This document shows positions 1 through 9,186 of a DNA stretch of 64,000 bases, piece by piece (the first letter of the stretch is position 1; every line of letters begins with the position of its first letter). A model generated the notes under the pieces. It did no database searches. It had not been told where the DNA came from and was given only the letters and a program-made list of their open reading frames with translations. The DNA is taken from the NCBI GenBank assembly GCA_014859835.1, contig JACZKW010000047.1, positions 1 to 64,000 on the forward strand, in the 5' to 3' direction. A program made the position numbers and the translations under genes. Source of the DNA: UBA9653 sp014859835 (lineage in GTDB: Archaea > Thermoplasmatota > Thermoplasmata > UBA10834).

Positions 1-3000
1 GAAGGGTACATTGATCCCTCCGGAAACAGGAATGCCATATTCCATTTCCCATTCGGCCGCCGGGTAAATGACGCGCTCAGTCGGTCATACGCGTGGGTGC
101 TTTCCAAGAAGCTCGGGTGCAACGTGACCATATCTGTGACCGATGATTGTTTCATGCTCACAGCGCCCAGGGATTTCAAGTTGGATGGCATAGAACGGCT
201 GCTGAGTTCGCGGGACATAGAGAACATCCTGAGGGAGGCGGTCAAGGACTCCGAGCTGTTCCATCATAGGTTCAGACATACGGCGACCAGGAGCTTCATG
301 GTCCTGCGCAATTACAAGGGCCGGCAAATGTCAGTGGCGAGGCAACAGCTGCGCTCTCAGCGATTGTTGGACGCATTGCACGAGCTATCAGACTTCCCCG
401 TCATGTCCGAGACATATTCCGAGATTCTTACCGAGGTGATGGACCTCGAGCACGCACGGGAAGTACTGTCGACGATCGAGGGCGGTACTCGTTCGGTCGA
501 GTACATCCAGTTCTCTGGAGTACCGTCTCCTTTGGCGCACAACGTGATACTGATCGGTGTGTCCGATATTGTCCTGATGGAGGATCGGAGCATGCTCCTG
601 AGAGACCTTCACAGGAAGGTTCTGGCCAGGGTGCTTGGCGACGACGCCCTATCCGAATACACCTTCGACGCGGAGACCGTGGCGGAATACTTCGACGCCA
701 AGTCCCCCTGTATCCGGACCAAGCACGATATCCTGGACGCGTTGCGACTCGTAGGCCCCATGAATCTCTTCAAGGAGAAGGGCGAGAACATATACACCCG
801 CTCAAAGGGGGACTTCGACGCCCTCCATTCATGGTCTACCGAACTTCTAAGGGACGGGAAGGTCCGTTCCGTATGGATCGGCGAGGACGTCTATGTCCAT
901 TCGGACGATTGGCCACTCTATTCGAGTCTACATAGTCGCCTGCACACACCTTCCGTCGTTGATGGGGCGTTGATGGATGAGCTGTCGGATGGACCTCTTG
1001 ATATCTCGATGCTCATCAAGCGCCTCGACCTTGGCAAGGATGACGTAAAGGATATCGTCAAACGACTAGAGATCGCCAACCTGGTGCACAGGAGCGGCAT
1101 CCGCGGAGGGCGTTTCCAATACTCGCTATCCACGCACGATCCGGTCGAAATCGACGATTGCGCCAGAGAGGCGGTGATGAGGCACCTCGCATACCATGCC
1201 CCTCTGTCCATCGAGGATATAGCTTATGAGGTCGGCACAAGCGAGGAGGCGACCGAGAAAGCTCTGAGGTCGCTCCTTGCGAAGGAGCTGGTGGTGTCCG
1301 GCAGGTTCGTCATAGGCGAACAACAGCAGTTCATGCTCGCCAGGGATTACCTCGCGTTACTCTCCAAGGAACGCCCGGTGTTCGACCGAGAGACAGTCCG
1401 CTCCTACGTCGAATCCAAGCTACTCGGCGACATTCACTCCGCGCGCGAATTCTTCGAGCGGTTCGGCGACGTCGGCATGCCATACGACATTGCCGTCAGG
1501 GTCCGAGGATTCTCCATAGAGGAATTCGGAGGGATGAGGGACCGTGGAGAAGTGGTGCTCGGCAGGTTTGTCCGGGGGAGATTGAGATATGTTCTGGCTG
1601 AGGAGGCACAGTACTATCTCGGGGTTTTTAGAAGGGGTCGTCTGTCGAAGTATGAGAGTGCCATCCTGAAGGCAGCTGAACGGTTGGGGCCCGGCACCTA
1701 TCAGGAAATCGCCGAGGCGGCCAACATACCTGGGGATGTGATGCGGGAGCACTTCGAATCCCTCGATCGAAAAGGGTACTTCTTCAGGATGTTCGACGGA
1801 TCGGATGTATGGACTTCGAGGAACGTGTATGCCGTCTGCACGGTCGAGCCTGAGGTCGACGGCGCGTTCGAACTCGTGCTCTCGAAGTACGTCCGTGGAT
1901 ACGGTCCAGTGACAGCTTTTCAGGCAGCGTCCCATCTCGACATCGAAGTCGATGCGGCCCGAGCTCTCCTGAGGAAGATCGGATCGGAACCGATAACCGT
2001 CGGTCTGGAACAGACCGAGATGTTCGTGATGAAGGATGAGTTGTCGGATATCGGAAAGAGGAGAGGGGTCGACACACGGGTTCGCGTGCTATCACTATAC
2101 GATCCATTTCTTGGAGACCGATGGGTCGAGGTCACATCGAAGTACGGCGAAGGCTGGATATTCCCCGTCATCCACAACGGCCAGGTTGCAGGAATGGTCG
2201 AGGAGTGGTTGATGGCGGGAGCGATCGACATACGTGAGATCCGGCTGGACGACCGGAGTCTGCTCGGGCCTTTGCTGGACGAGCTGGACGGCGTGATGGA
2301 GTTCTACAGGTCGATCAACGTGGACATCATCCGAGTCAAACGGGCCTTCGGATCGGATGTCATGGAATTGGATGCCGAAGTGCTGAATGAATTTCATGAC
2401 CATGGCTATAGAGCGTCAAACGGGATGTTGGTCAAAGGCTCTCTTGTGACGGATTGTCACGAGAGGTCGGAGTTGCTGGACGTGGTATTCTCGTTGCAGC
2501 ATTGGAGCGACCTGGATAGATTGGACGACATGTCAGTCGCGCTAGCTAAGTACGGCGGCCTCAGAAGCAACTCCGAAGCGCTCACGCGCGTCGATAGGTT
2601 CGCGCCCCTCGAGATGCTTCTGAAAAATGGGTTGGTTGTCCGCGGCCACCTCGTTCCTGACAGGGTCGGATATTGCACCAAGGAAGACGCATCGGTCTAT
2701 CGGGCGGCCAGGTCCCGCGAGCTGACCCCTGAGGAGAAGCTGGTCCTCAGAATCGTGAAGGACCAGCAACCGATCCGTCGGGACAGGGCGCTCACAATAT
2801 CGCCATTGGGTACTGAGGATACGACAGAGGCGCTCAAATCATTGTATTCCTCCTCCATGCTTTATCTCGATACCACCCGAGGATACGTCGCGACTCCTAA
2901 GACGCGACTCTCCCGAAGGTCTGCTTGGATAAGGATAATCAGGCGCATGTTCCTCAGCTATGGCATATGCTCGGCCGAGGCGCTCTCCATGATGATCGGC

Positions 3001-3456
3001 TCGGAGATTCCCATGCGAGAACTGAGGGGTATCCTGAGATTCCTCGAAGGGGAGGGCACTCTGGTGAAGGGCCATCTGATCCGAGGCTCAACGACCATCT
3101 ACTGGGCCACTGGGGACGCACACGCTCTCCTGGGCGAGGCGGCCCCGAGTGTATCGGCCGTGGTGGCTCCAGAAGACAACATCGTCGGATATCTTCGCGC
3201 TGGCTTCAGAGACTCCCTGCCGGAGACCGGAAGATACGCGGTCTATTCGGGATCCAAACTGATCGGCTCATTCATCGGGCGTATAGTACAGAACAAGCTC
3301 GTGGTGGACGATCTTCAGAGCGAGGATGACTGCGCAGAGGTCATGGCGTCTTTCGCGAAGAGGCTGGGTGTTGCCCTTTCAGATAGGGCGGAGAGCAGCC
3401 TGTCCGAATGGGAGATCATGGAATTCTACAGGAAGAGCCACCCTGGGATGGGTTGA
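1..3456 (+). CDS. lhr: Lhr-type superfamily 2 helicase, C-terminal part (5' end outside window)
   Basis: The reading frame is open from base 1 to the stop at 3454-3456, so the gene begins upstream. The first visible residues carry the Lhr-specific motif HFPFGRRVNDALSR, then RSFMVLRNYKGR and RQQLRSQRLL around residues 95-125, which belong to the Lhr domain that follows the two RecA lobes and first winged helix. The remaining roughly 950 residues look like a chain of winged-helix modules with no catalytic motif, as in the long C-terminal extension of bacterial Lhr (about 1500 residues). Known Lhr proteins are 3'-5' DNA or RNA-DNA helicases linked to repair. The ATPase motifs lie outside the window, so activity cannot be judged. 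It converges on the glycosylase gene with 13 nt between stops. A second, shorter Lhr is encoded at 38417-41161. Confidence 0.78.
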   Translation, partial: EGYIDPSGNRNAIFHFPFGRRVNDALSRSYAWVLSKKLGCNVTISVTDDCFMLTAPRDFKLDGIERLLSSRDIENILREAVKDSELFHHRFRHTATRSFMVLRNYKGRQMSVARQQLRSQRLLDALHELSDFPVMSETYSEILTEVMDLEHAREVLSTIEGGTRSVEYIQFSGVPSPLAHNVILIGVSDIVLMEDRSMLLRDLHRKVLARVLGDDALSEYTFDAETVAEYFDAKSPCIRTKHDILDALRLVGPMNLFKEKGENIYTRSKGDFDALHSWSTELLRDGKVRSVWIGEDVYVHSDDWPLYSSLHSRLHTPSVVDGALMDELSDGPLDISMLIKRLDLGKDDVKDIVKRLEIANLVHRSGIRGGRFQYSLSTHDPVEIDDCAREAVMRHLAYHAPLSIEDIAYEVGTSEEATEKALRSLLAKELVVSGRFVIGEQQQFMLARDYLALLSKERPVFDRETVRSYVESKLLGDIHSAREFFERFGDVGMPYDIAVRVRGFSIEEFGGMRDRGEVVLGRFVRGRLRYVLAEEAQYYLGVFRRGRLSKYESAILKAAERLGPGTYQEIAEAANIPGDVMREHFESLDRKGYFFRMFDGSDVWTSRNVYAVCTVEPEVDGAFELVLSKYVRGYGPVTAFQAASHLDIEVDAARALLRKIGSEPITVGLEQTEMFVMKDELSDIGKRRGVDTRVRVLSLYDPFLGDRWVEVTSKYGEGWIFPVIHNGQVAGMVEEWLMAGAIDIREIRLDDRSLLGPLLDELDGVMEFYRSINVDIIRVKRAFGSDVMELDAEVLNEFHDHGYRASNGMLVKGSLVTDCHERSELLDVVFSLQHWSDLDRLDDMSVALAKYGGLRSNSEALTRVDRFAPLEMLLKNGLVVRGHLVPDRVGYCTKEDASVYRAARSRELTPEEKLVLRIVKDQQPIRRDRALTISPLGTEDTTEALKSLYSSSMLYLDTTRGYVATPKTRLSRRSAWIRIIRRMFLSYGICSAEALSMMIGSEIPMRELRGILRFLEGEGTLVKGHLIRGSTTIYWATGDAHALLGEAAPSVSAVVAPEDNIVGYLRAGFRDSLPETGRYAVYSGSKLIGSFIGRIVQNKLVVDDLQSEDDCAEVMASFAKRLGVALSDRAESSLSEWEIMEFYRKSHPGMG

Positions 3457-3469
3457 TTCCATCCTGCCA

Positions 3470-4336
3470 TCATCCCTGATCTTGTGCGCATCTTGAGAAT
3501 TCGCAGCCGCTGCTCTTTGCCAAGGTCCTCTCATTGAAGTAGAGGTACTCCTGCGCATAACCCGCGAAATCCCCCCATCTCTGGGTCGCGAACCCTCTGA
3601 TCGCCTTGTACGATCCTTCGAGATTGAACAATCGTGAGATCGCACGTTCTATCCAGACGTCGATCGGGAACGCATCCAGTTTGCCGAAACCGAACAGAGA
3701 AACACAATCAGCGACCTTCTCTCCGACCCCCGGCAGGGTCATCAGCTCTCTCTGCAGGTCCTGGTACTCGAGCAGCTTCAATCGCCTGATCTCCGCTCGA
3801 TCAATACATCTGGAGATGGAGTGGAGATATTTCGCTCTGTATCCAAGCCCGCACTTCTGTAGTTCTCTCACACTGGCTTCTCTTAGGTCGGAAGGTGATG
3901 GGAACGAATGCACCCCATCCACGATTTCGTGGCCGAACCGCATGGAGACCTCGTCGATCATCTTCGCGATCCTAGGGATGTTCGCGTAGGTTGCCAACAC
4001 ATAGCTCGCCAGGCATTCCCATTCATCCATCTTGACGATTCTGAGTCCCCTGAACCGTTCGAGCCCAGAGGACAGCACAGAATCACCGGAAAGCGTCGAT
4101 TGGATCTCCATGATGTCATCCGACGCCCTCAGAAACTCGGAGACTCGGGCAGGCATTCTAGTTTCTCCAGGATGAGCACTGACGGACAATCGGTCGTTCT
4201 CCCATCCTAGAGTGACCAGATGTTTCCCGAGAGGACCGATCCAATCGCCCCTACCCGTCCTGGACCATCTGAACACCTGTCCACATCCAAGGGTCAGGTC
4301 CAGGTCCAGAGGCTCGATTTCTAGCGTGAATCTCAT
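3470..4336 (-). CDS. ogg: 8-oxoguanine DNA glycosylase / AP lyase (Ogg family)
   Basis: Removes 8-oxoguanine from DNA and nicks the abasic site. The protein (about 288 residues) has the Ogg N-terminal domain (LTLGCGQVFRW near residue 15) and a helix-hairpin-helix GPD domain with LPGVGEKVADC and FPIDVWIERA; the Lys of GEKVADC and the Asp of PIDVW match the catalytic pair. Four cysteines near the C-terminus are scattered and I do not claim an iron-sulfur cluster. It lies just downstream of the adenosine-specific kinase gene and probably shares its transcript. The ATG at 4336 fits the family N-terminus; a TTG at 4351, 7 nt after the upstream stop, is the alternative and would add five residues. 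Confidence 0.85.
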   Translation of the reverse strand: MRFTLEIEPLDLDLTLGCGQVFRWSRTGRGDWIGPLGKHLVTLGWENDRLSVSAHPGETRMPARVSEFLRASDDIMEIQSTLSGDSVLSSGLERFRGLRIVKMDEWECLASYVLATYANIPRIAKMIDEVSMRFGHEIVDGVHSFPSPSDLREASVRELQKCGLGYRAKYLHSISRCIDRAEIRRLKLLEYQDLQRELMTLPGVGEKVADCVSLFGFGKLDAFPIDVWIERAISRLFNLEGSYKAIRGFATQRWGDFAGYAQEYLYFNERTLAKSSGCEFSRCAQDQG

Positions 4337-4358
4337 GATGGCATCTTCCAATCACCAA

Positions 4359-4841
4359 TCATCTCTTGTATCCGAACTTGCGGAGAAGGGCCTTCCTATC
4401 GTCCGCATCTTTCTCGGTCTCCACGCCTTTTGGTCTTTCGCCGTCGATCACTCCAATGACCCCTCTTCCCCTCTCGTTCTCGACCACGACCACGTCCAAA
4501 GGGTTCGCGGTGGCGCAGAATATAGTGCATATCTCCTGCACATCACGAAGCCTGTTCATGATGTTGATTGGATACGAATCCCTCAATATGATGACGAAAG
4601 TGTGTCCCGCGCCGATGCTCATCGCATTCTCGGATGCCGATTTCATCAGGTCTTCATCATTTCCGTCTACTCTCACCAGGCATGGACCCGAAGCCTCGCA
4701 GAACGCGACCCCGAACTTGGCCTGTGGGACCGTACTGACTATCACCTCATAGATGTCCTCCACCGTCTTGATGAAATGACTCTGCCCTATCACGACATTC
4801 GCATTGTCTGGGAGCACGACCTCGACTGATTGCATCTTCAT
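4359..4841 (-). CDS. Adenosine-specific kinase family protein
   Basis: Matches the small archaeal/thermophile family annotated as adenosine-specific kinase (about 160 residues). Visible family blocks are VVIGQSHFIKTVEDIYE, KFGVAFCEASGPCLVR, AIGAGHTF-like AMSIGAGHTFVII, ICTIFCATANP and GRGVIGVIDGERPKGVE, ending in LLRKFGYKR. The frame can be extended 39 codons upstream, but that part is low-complexity and the family begins at the MKMQSVEVVLP stretch, so ATG 4841 is chosen. No strong ribosome site is visible. It is divergent from the zinc-ribbon gene at 5024. Substrate specificity of the family rests on few studies, so the name is a family label rather than a proven activity. Confidence 0.85.
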   Translation of the reverse strand: MKMQSVEVVLPDNANVVIGQSHFIKTVEDIYEVIVSTVPQAKFGVAFCEASGPCLVRVDGNDEDLMKSASENAMSIGAGHTFVIILRDSYPINIMNRLRDVQEICTIFCATANPLDVVVVENERGRGVIGVIDGERPKGVETEKDADDRKALLRKFGYKR

Positions 4842-5023
4842 GACAGCAAACCCATTTGGCGAGAAGGTCGATCGTCGGGAAAAATCTTTCTCCGCATGGC
4901 TGGCGGACGCATTGGGGTTTCGCCACCCTCCTCCCAAGTTATCGTCAGTCGGAATCAAAATGGTTAACTATTTATCCAGGCATACCGTAGACTTGTAAAT
5001 CATGTCTGAGGAGGCACTGCGAG

Positions 5024-6733
5024 TTGCCAGATTCTAGCGGGGACAAACTCTGCCCCATCTGCGATTCTCCACTCCAGCCCGGATCGAAGAAGTGCGGGTT
5101 CTGTGGGACAGATTTGTCCATATTCGATATGGATGTCGAAGAGCCTGTTCAGCCCATGCCTAGCGCTTCGGCTCCAAAGAAATCAATCGATACGATGGTT
5201 CGCGAGATCTTATCGGCTCCTCGCAATGAGCCCGAGGTCCCTGAGACCCCCAAGACCGAGGTCTCTGATGAATCCGCCGCGACTGCCGCTTCGCTGTTCT
5301 CGCAATCCCTATCTGATACCGGTCCTGAAACGGAGGAACCGGCAGCTGTCGAGGAAGAGGCCACTCCCAAGACACAAGTGACCGAGCCCGCCCAAGAGGA
5401 CCAATTCGCATGTCCCGAGTGCGACGCAAGAGTGAGCATCACCGCATCCTCCTGTTCGAATTGCGGTGTTATCTTCTCAGACGAAGGCACAGAAGTATTC
5501 CAATGTCCTGCATGTAACACGCTCGTCAATATCGCCGCCAAGACCTGCCCTGGTTGTGGCGCTATGTTCGTCGAATCCGAGGAGGAAGCGGCTGCGTCAG
5601 TGGAACCTCAGCAAGAGCTCGAGCCGCCGATCGCTGAAGTCCCGGCCGTAAGCGAGACCCCAATCGTGAATGTGGAGGTCGAACCCGAGGATGCCGAGGA
5701 ACCATCTTTTGATGAGGAGGAAGCGCCTGAGAAGGCTGCTCCTAAGGAGAAGAAGACCCGCTCACCATTCGGCTGGCTGAAGAAGCGCAAGAAGGACGAT
5801 GCCCAAGAAGAGGCGGAGCTAGAGCAAGAACCCGAACCTCTGGACAAGCATGACCACGTCGAGGCCGGGCCATTGCGCCATCTAAAGGAAGAGCCGCAGC
5901 CAAGGATACACGAACCGGAGTCCACCAGACCTGCTCCAGTCCCGAAGACCACTCCCATGAATGTGGATCTGAAGGACAAAGGGAAGGAGCTTGCGAGGAT
6001 GGTGGCGGAGATGAAGCCACTCCTGTCCCTGGCCATGCAGAATGAGATCGAGATATCCGAGAGTAAGCAGCTCATCGATGACGCGGCCATAGCTGGACGA
6101 GAGAGGCAGCTCGAGAAAGCCCTTGAGCTCGTTAACACCGCACGCGCGTCCCTCGTGGATTCAATAGACGAGAGGCTGGCCGAGACGCTCGATCAACTGA
6201 GGGAAGAGGCCCAAGTAGCCGAGGAGCTCGGCGGCGAGGTATCTCGATCGAAGACATACATAAGCGAGATGGAGAAGGCCAAATCCAGTGGTGATGTGGA
6301 GGCCGCTTTCATCTATTCAGACAAGGTCTCGAACGAGCTCCTTCCGATCACGGGCAGATACAACGAAGCGAAGAAGAAACTCAAATCATTGAAATCATTG
6401 CTTTCGGATTGCGAGATGCTCATACTCGATACAAGGGAGGCACGTGCATCTTTCGTCGAGGCCAACAAGGCCTTTGATTCCAGGGACTTCGATAAGGCCG
6501 AGATGCTCATCACGCAGACGAACGAGCGCCTCAACGCGGCCATCCCTGAGCGACTCACCGAAGAGATCAAGAACGCTCGTCACCTGCTCGTTGATGCGAA
6601 GATCCGAAACGTGAACATAACGCCTATGCTGACGATATTGAAGTCGGTGACCAACCTGACGAAATCGAAGGACTATTCGCAGGCGCTCAGAGAGTTGAGG
6701 GAATTCAAAGAGATGTCGAAGAAGACCATGTGA
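5024..6733 (+). CDS. Zinc-ribbon and coiled-coil protein of unknown function
   Basis: A 569-residue protein without a recognised enzymatic domain. Three CxxC...CxxC zinc ribbons are visible: CPICDS/CGFC near residue 10, CPECDA/CSNC near 127 and CPACNT/CPGC near 162. Between and after them lies a long acidic, Pro/Glu-rich, probably disordered stretch (about 35-320). The last 240 residues are charged and helical, with long amphipathic segments typical of coiled coil. The TTG start is chosen because GAGGAGG sits 8-9 nt before it. No membrane segment or signal peptide is seen, so it is likely cytoplasmic. It converges on the DnaA-like/DUF835 gene, and its ribbon-plus-coil plan recurs at 17228, 18346 and 30651. 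A scaffold role is only a guess. Confidence 0.8.
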   Translation: MPDSSGDKLCPICDSPLQPGSKKCGFCGTDLSIFDMDVEEPVQPMPSASAPKKSIDTMVREILSAPRNEPEVPETPKTEVSDESAATAASLFSQSLSDTGPETEEPAAVEEEATPKTQVTEPAQEDQFACPECDARVSITASSCSNCGVIFSDEGTEVFQCPACNTLVNIAAKTCPGCGAMFVESEEEAAASVEPQQELEPPIAEVPAVSETPIVNVEVEPEDAEEPSFDEEEAPEKAAPKEKKTRSPFGWLKKRKKDDAQEEAELEQEPEPLDKHDHVEAGPLRHLKEEPQPRIHEPESTRPAPVPKTTPMNVDLKDKGKELARMVAEMKPLLSLAMQNEIEISESKQLIDDAAIAGRERQLEKALELVNTARASLVDSIDERLAETLDQLREEAQVAEELGGEVSRSKTYISEMEKAKSSGDVEAAFIYSDKVSNELLPITGRYNEAKKKLKSLKSLLSDCEMLILDTREARASFVEANKAFDSRDFDKAEMLITQTNERLNAAIPERLTEEIKNARHLLVDAKIRNVNITPMLTILKSVTNLTKSKDYSQALRELREFKEMSKKTM

Positions 6734-6748
6734 CCTCGATCGATGAGG

Positions 6749-8887
6749 TCAGGTCAGGTTCAGAACCTCCATCTCCCTCTCCATTATCGATATCTCCTGC
6801 TCCTTCATGGTCTCAGGACTTATCGAGACTGCGAATATGCATTTCGATTCTGACACTTCATCGATTATGCTCCTCAGGAATCTGAGTACTGAATCGAAAT
6901 TGGTGTTGCTGATAAGGTATTGTATGCCATCGAGGACGACCATGCTGTTCCCCTCCTCCGACATGAACTCCTGGATCTTGTGAATGATCATCTCCAGTGA
7001 TGGTGGGACCGTCTTCTCCATCGAACTATCCTTGTCCGTAAGCCAGAGTATCCGTGGGTCATTTACGAAAGCATCTCTGATCCTCTTTGGGTTCATCCTC
7101 GTTATTATGAGCCCTCTGTAGTTCTCGGCCATCATTCGTTCCATCAGGACATTGCTGTAGGTCGGTTTCTCTTCCTCTATCAGGTAGCAATGGCCAGGCT
7201 GGATATTGACCTCCTTCATAATCTCCTTCCTAGTCTCTTGCACGGGGGCGAGCGGCTTGAGTATGTCTGAGATGAGGGTCATGTCGATTTCCATCTTCAT
7301 TATGGTGGAGAACGCGACGACCTTGTTCAGCGTGCTCTCTATCTCACGGACATTCTGAGTGACCTTTTCGGCGATGTACTTGACTATCTCATCGCTGAGC
7401 TTCAACTTCTTCTCATGAGCCTTCACCCTGACGAGTTTGATCCTGGTGTTCTCGTCTGGCGGCAGCAGATCGACGGTCAATCCCTTCTGGATCCTGGCAT
7501 TCAACCTGTCGCTGAAGCCTGGGATCGCTGTGGGTAGCCTGTCGCTAGCAAGCACGACCTGCTTTCCGGAGTCGATGAGCGAGTCGATGATGTGTACCAT
7601 CTCACCCTGAGCCTGTTCATTGGCTCCTAGGAACTGCATGTCGTCGACAAGCAGGAGTTCGGCGTGGTTCAGCTCCTCCCTCAGCTTCTTGATGGCATCT
7701 GAAGTCGCACTGTGCTCGACCGCGTCGACTAGCTTGTCGGCCGGCGCGTACAGGACGGCCAATTCTCTGTTCTTGTTCAGTATGTGGTTTCCGATGGCTG
7801 ACAGAAGATGTGTCTTTCCCAGGCCAGTCGCACCGAATATCAGGAGCGGGTTGTATGCCTTGCCTGGATTCTCAGCTACCGCGACCGCGGTCGCTGCCGA
7901 GAACTTCGAACCTGGTCCTATCACGAAGTTGTCGAATCTCATCTCTGGCGGGAATGACCTGGTGAACCTCTGCTCCTTCTCGCACTTGCCGCACTGTCCA
8001 TCTTCCATCTCCCTGCCGCAGATGGGGCACTTCTCGCCTTTCACTGCCTCCTCACCATCGGGTGTTGTCTGGTACTTGAGGATCAAGTCGTATACATCCG
8101 ACGCCTTCTCATCCCTCTTCTTACGTTCCATCTCCTGCTTTATCGAATCCTCTTCTGCCTTCCTCTTCTGTATCTTGCGGCGGATCTTCTCCTGCAGGAA
8201 CTCGATGTCCGATTCTATCTCCGCGATACGAGTGCAATCGTTCAGTTTCGTTCTTATCTCCGCAATCTCCGGCTCGAGTCCGAGTATCGGGAAATTGTTC
8301 AGGATCGTCTCGAACTGCCTGAGCTTGTTCGTATCGCGCTCGAAGCTGGTCAGTTCCTTGGAGATCTCCTGGACACCTTGCTCCCTCGCCGTCTCAAGAG
8401 TCTCCACCTTGTACCCCTTCCTGCGCCATTGCTCTATCTTCTCCGCATACGGGTCGATTTCCGCCTCTTCCTTGACCTTCGCTTCGTCTCGGGCCTTAGG
8501 GGTCGGTTTGGGGGCGACTCTTCCAGCGATGTAGGCGTCGGGGAACCGGCGTTCGAATTCCTCTTTGGGGACACGACTGTGGAGCTCGATGTTGGACTCC
8601 TTGTCCTGCGAGTCCTCGAGTATGAATCTCAGCGACTTCTCTCCGGTGTATATCCTCCGCAGCTCCCTGGGTTTCGATTTCTCAAACTCGTAGATCGCCA
8701 TGACAGGCGTCCCAAGCTCCACCACTATGTAACCCGTGGAGTTCATCATGGACTTCTCGAGCGTGACCTTCAGGTAACCAGTGAAACTGTATTGTTTCAG
8801 GTCCGACAGTATGCCTTTTAATGAATCAAGGCCTCCTTTGGCGGTCCTTACGATTATCCCCTCAGGGATTCGGAGATCACTAGCCAT
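6749..8887 (-). CDS. DnaA-type AAA+ ATPase fused to DUF2226-like, zinc-ribbon and DUF835 domains
   Basis: About 712 residues with an unusual order: an N-terminal region resembling DUF2226 (5-120), charged coiled coil (140-270), one zinc ribbon (CPICGREMEDGQCGKC, 287-302), a AAA+ module (about 310-545) and a C-terminal DUF835-like domain (565-705). The AAA+ part closely follows bacterial DnaA: Walker A GATGLGKTHLL, Walker B LLLVDDMQFLG, sensor 1 QVVLASDRLPTAIPGF, box VII DRLNARIQKGL with the arginine-finger positions, and sensor 2 NVREIE. The DnaA-box-binding domain IV is absent. The frame extends 82 codons further upstream but would cross the tRNA-Thr gene antisense. ATG 8887 is preferred because the DUF2226-like motif follows at once and a TTAATAG TATA-like box lies about 35 nt before it; ATG 8977 or 8971 is possible. 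Function unknown. Confidence 0.82.
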   Translation of the reverse strand: MASDLRIPEGIIVRTAKGGLDSLKGILSDLKQYSFTGYLKVTLEKSMMNSTGYIVVELGTPVMAIYEFEKSKPRELRRIYTGEKSLRFILEDSQDKESNIELHSRVPKEEFERRFPDAYIAGRVAPKPTPKARDEAKVKEEAEIDPYAEKIEQWRRKGYKVETLETAREQGVQEISKELTSFERDTNKLRQFETILNNFPILGLEPEIAEIRTKLNDCTRIAEIESDIEFLQEKIRRKIQKRKAEEDSIKQEMERKKRDEKASDVYDLILKYQTTPDGEEAVKGEKCPICGREMEDGQCGKCEKEQRFTRSFPPEMRFDNFVIGPGSKFSAATAVAVAENPGKAYNPLLIFGATGLGKTHLLSAIGNHILNKNRELAVLYAPADKLVDAVEHSATSDAIKKLREELNHAELLLVDDMQFLGANEQAQGEMVHIIDSLIDSGKQVVLASDRLPTAIPGFSDRLNARIQKGLTVDLLPPDENTRIKLVRVKAHEKKLKLSDEIVKYIAEKVTQNVREIESTLNKVVAFSTIMKMEIDMTLISDILKPLAPVQETRKEIMKEVNIQPGHCYLIEEEKPTYSNVLMERMMAENYRGLIITRMNPKRIRDAFVNDPRILWLTDKDSSMEKTVPPSLEMIIHKIQEFMSEEGNSMVVLDGIQYLISNTNFDSVLRFLRSIIDEVSESKCIFAVSISPETMKEQEISIMEREMEVLNLT

Positions 8888-9022
8888 GTCTGGGTCCGCT
8901 CCGTGAATACTGTCGAAACCTATTAACCCTTGTTGCTCGTCATAACCGCTGGCGTGGACCGATGCCGCCATTACCATGTCAAAAGGCTTAACTACAGAGA
9001 CAATCTTCCCAACATTCCGTCT

Positions 9023-9126
9023 GCCACTGTAGCTCAGCGGTTGCGCCTGCGACCATGCAGGTGCCGCTAGAGAGCGGCAGTTTCGTAAACTGCAGGCCGG
9101 GGGTTCGAGACCCTCCAGTGGCTCCA
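9023..9126 (+). tRNA. tRNA-Thr(CGT) with a D-loop intron, CCA encoded
   Basis: The acceptor GCCACTG (9023-9029) pairs with CAGTGGC (9116-9122), followed by discriminator T and encoded CCA. D stem GCTC (9032-9035) pairs with GAGC (9072-9075), anticodon stem GCAGT (9077-9081) with ACTGC (9089-9093) around loop TTCGTAA (anticodon CGT), and T stem GGGGG with CCCTC around TTCGAGA. The D loop is 36 nt instead of about 9. Its insert folds as a bulge-helix-bulge: helix GCGG/CCGC, bulges TTG and TAG, and a 7-bp inner stem. Cutting after the second bulge nucleotide removes 9043-9069 (27 nt) and leaves a normal loop AGCGGTTGA. T73 and G1-C72/C2-G71 agree with archaeal tRNA-Thr identity. Confidence 0.9.
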
Positions 9127-9186
9127 TATCCACCCTCGTTGTCCAAGTGACAACTCTAATATGTCAGCGAGTCAATCGGCTTTTTG

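Noticed and set aside
7620..8534. 304-codon open frame on the plus strand inside the DnaA-like gene
   Set aside because: Low-complexity Ser/Phe/Leu product antisense to a clearly conserved protein; a shadow of codon usage.
9046..9061. Alternative tRNA anticodon arm CCTGC-GACCAT-GCAGG
   Set aside because: The loop is 6 nt, no matching D or variable arm follows, and the downstream TTCGTAA arm gives a complete tRNA; the hairpin is the intron.
8888..9133. N-terminal extension of the DnaA-like protein
   Set aside because: It would be translated from the antisense strand of the tRNA-Thr gene, and the residues (AAPAWSQAQPLSYSG) are the reverse reading of tRNA sequence.
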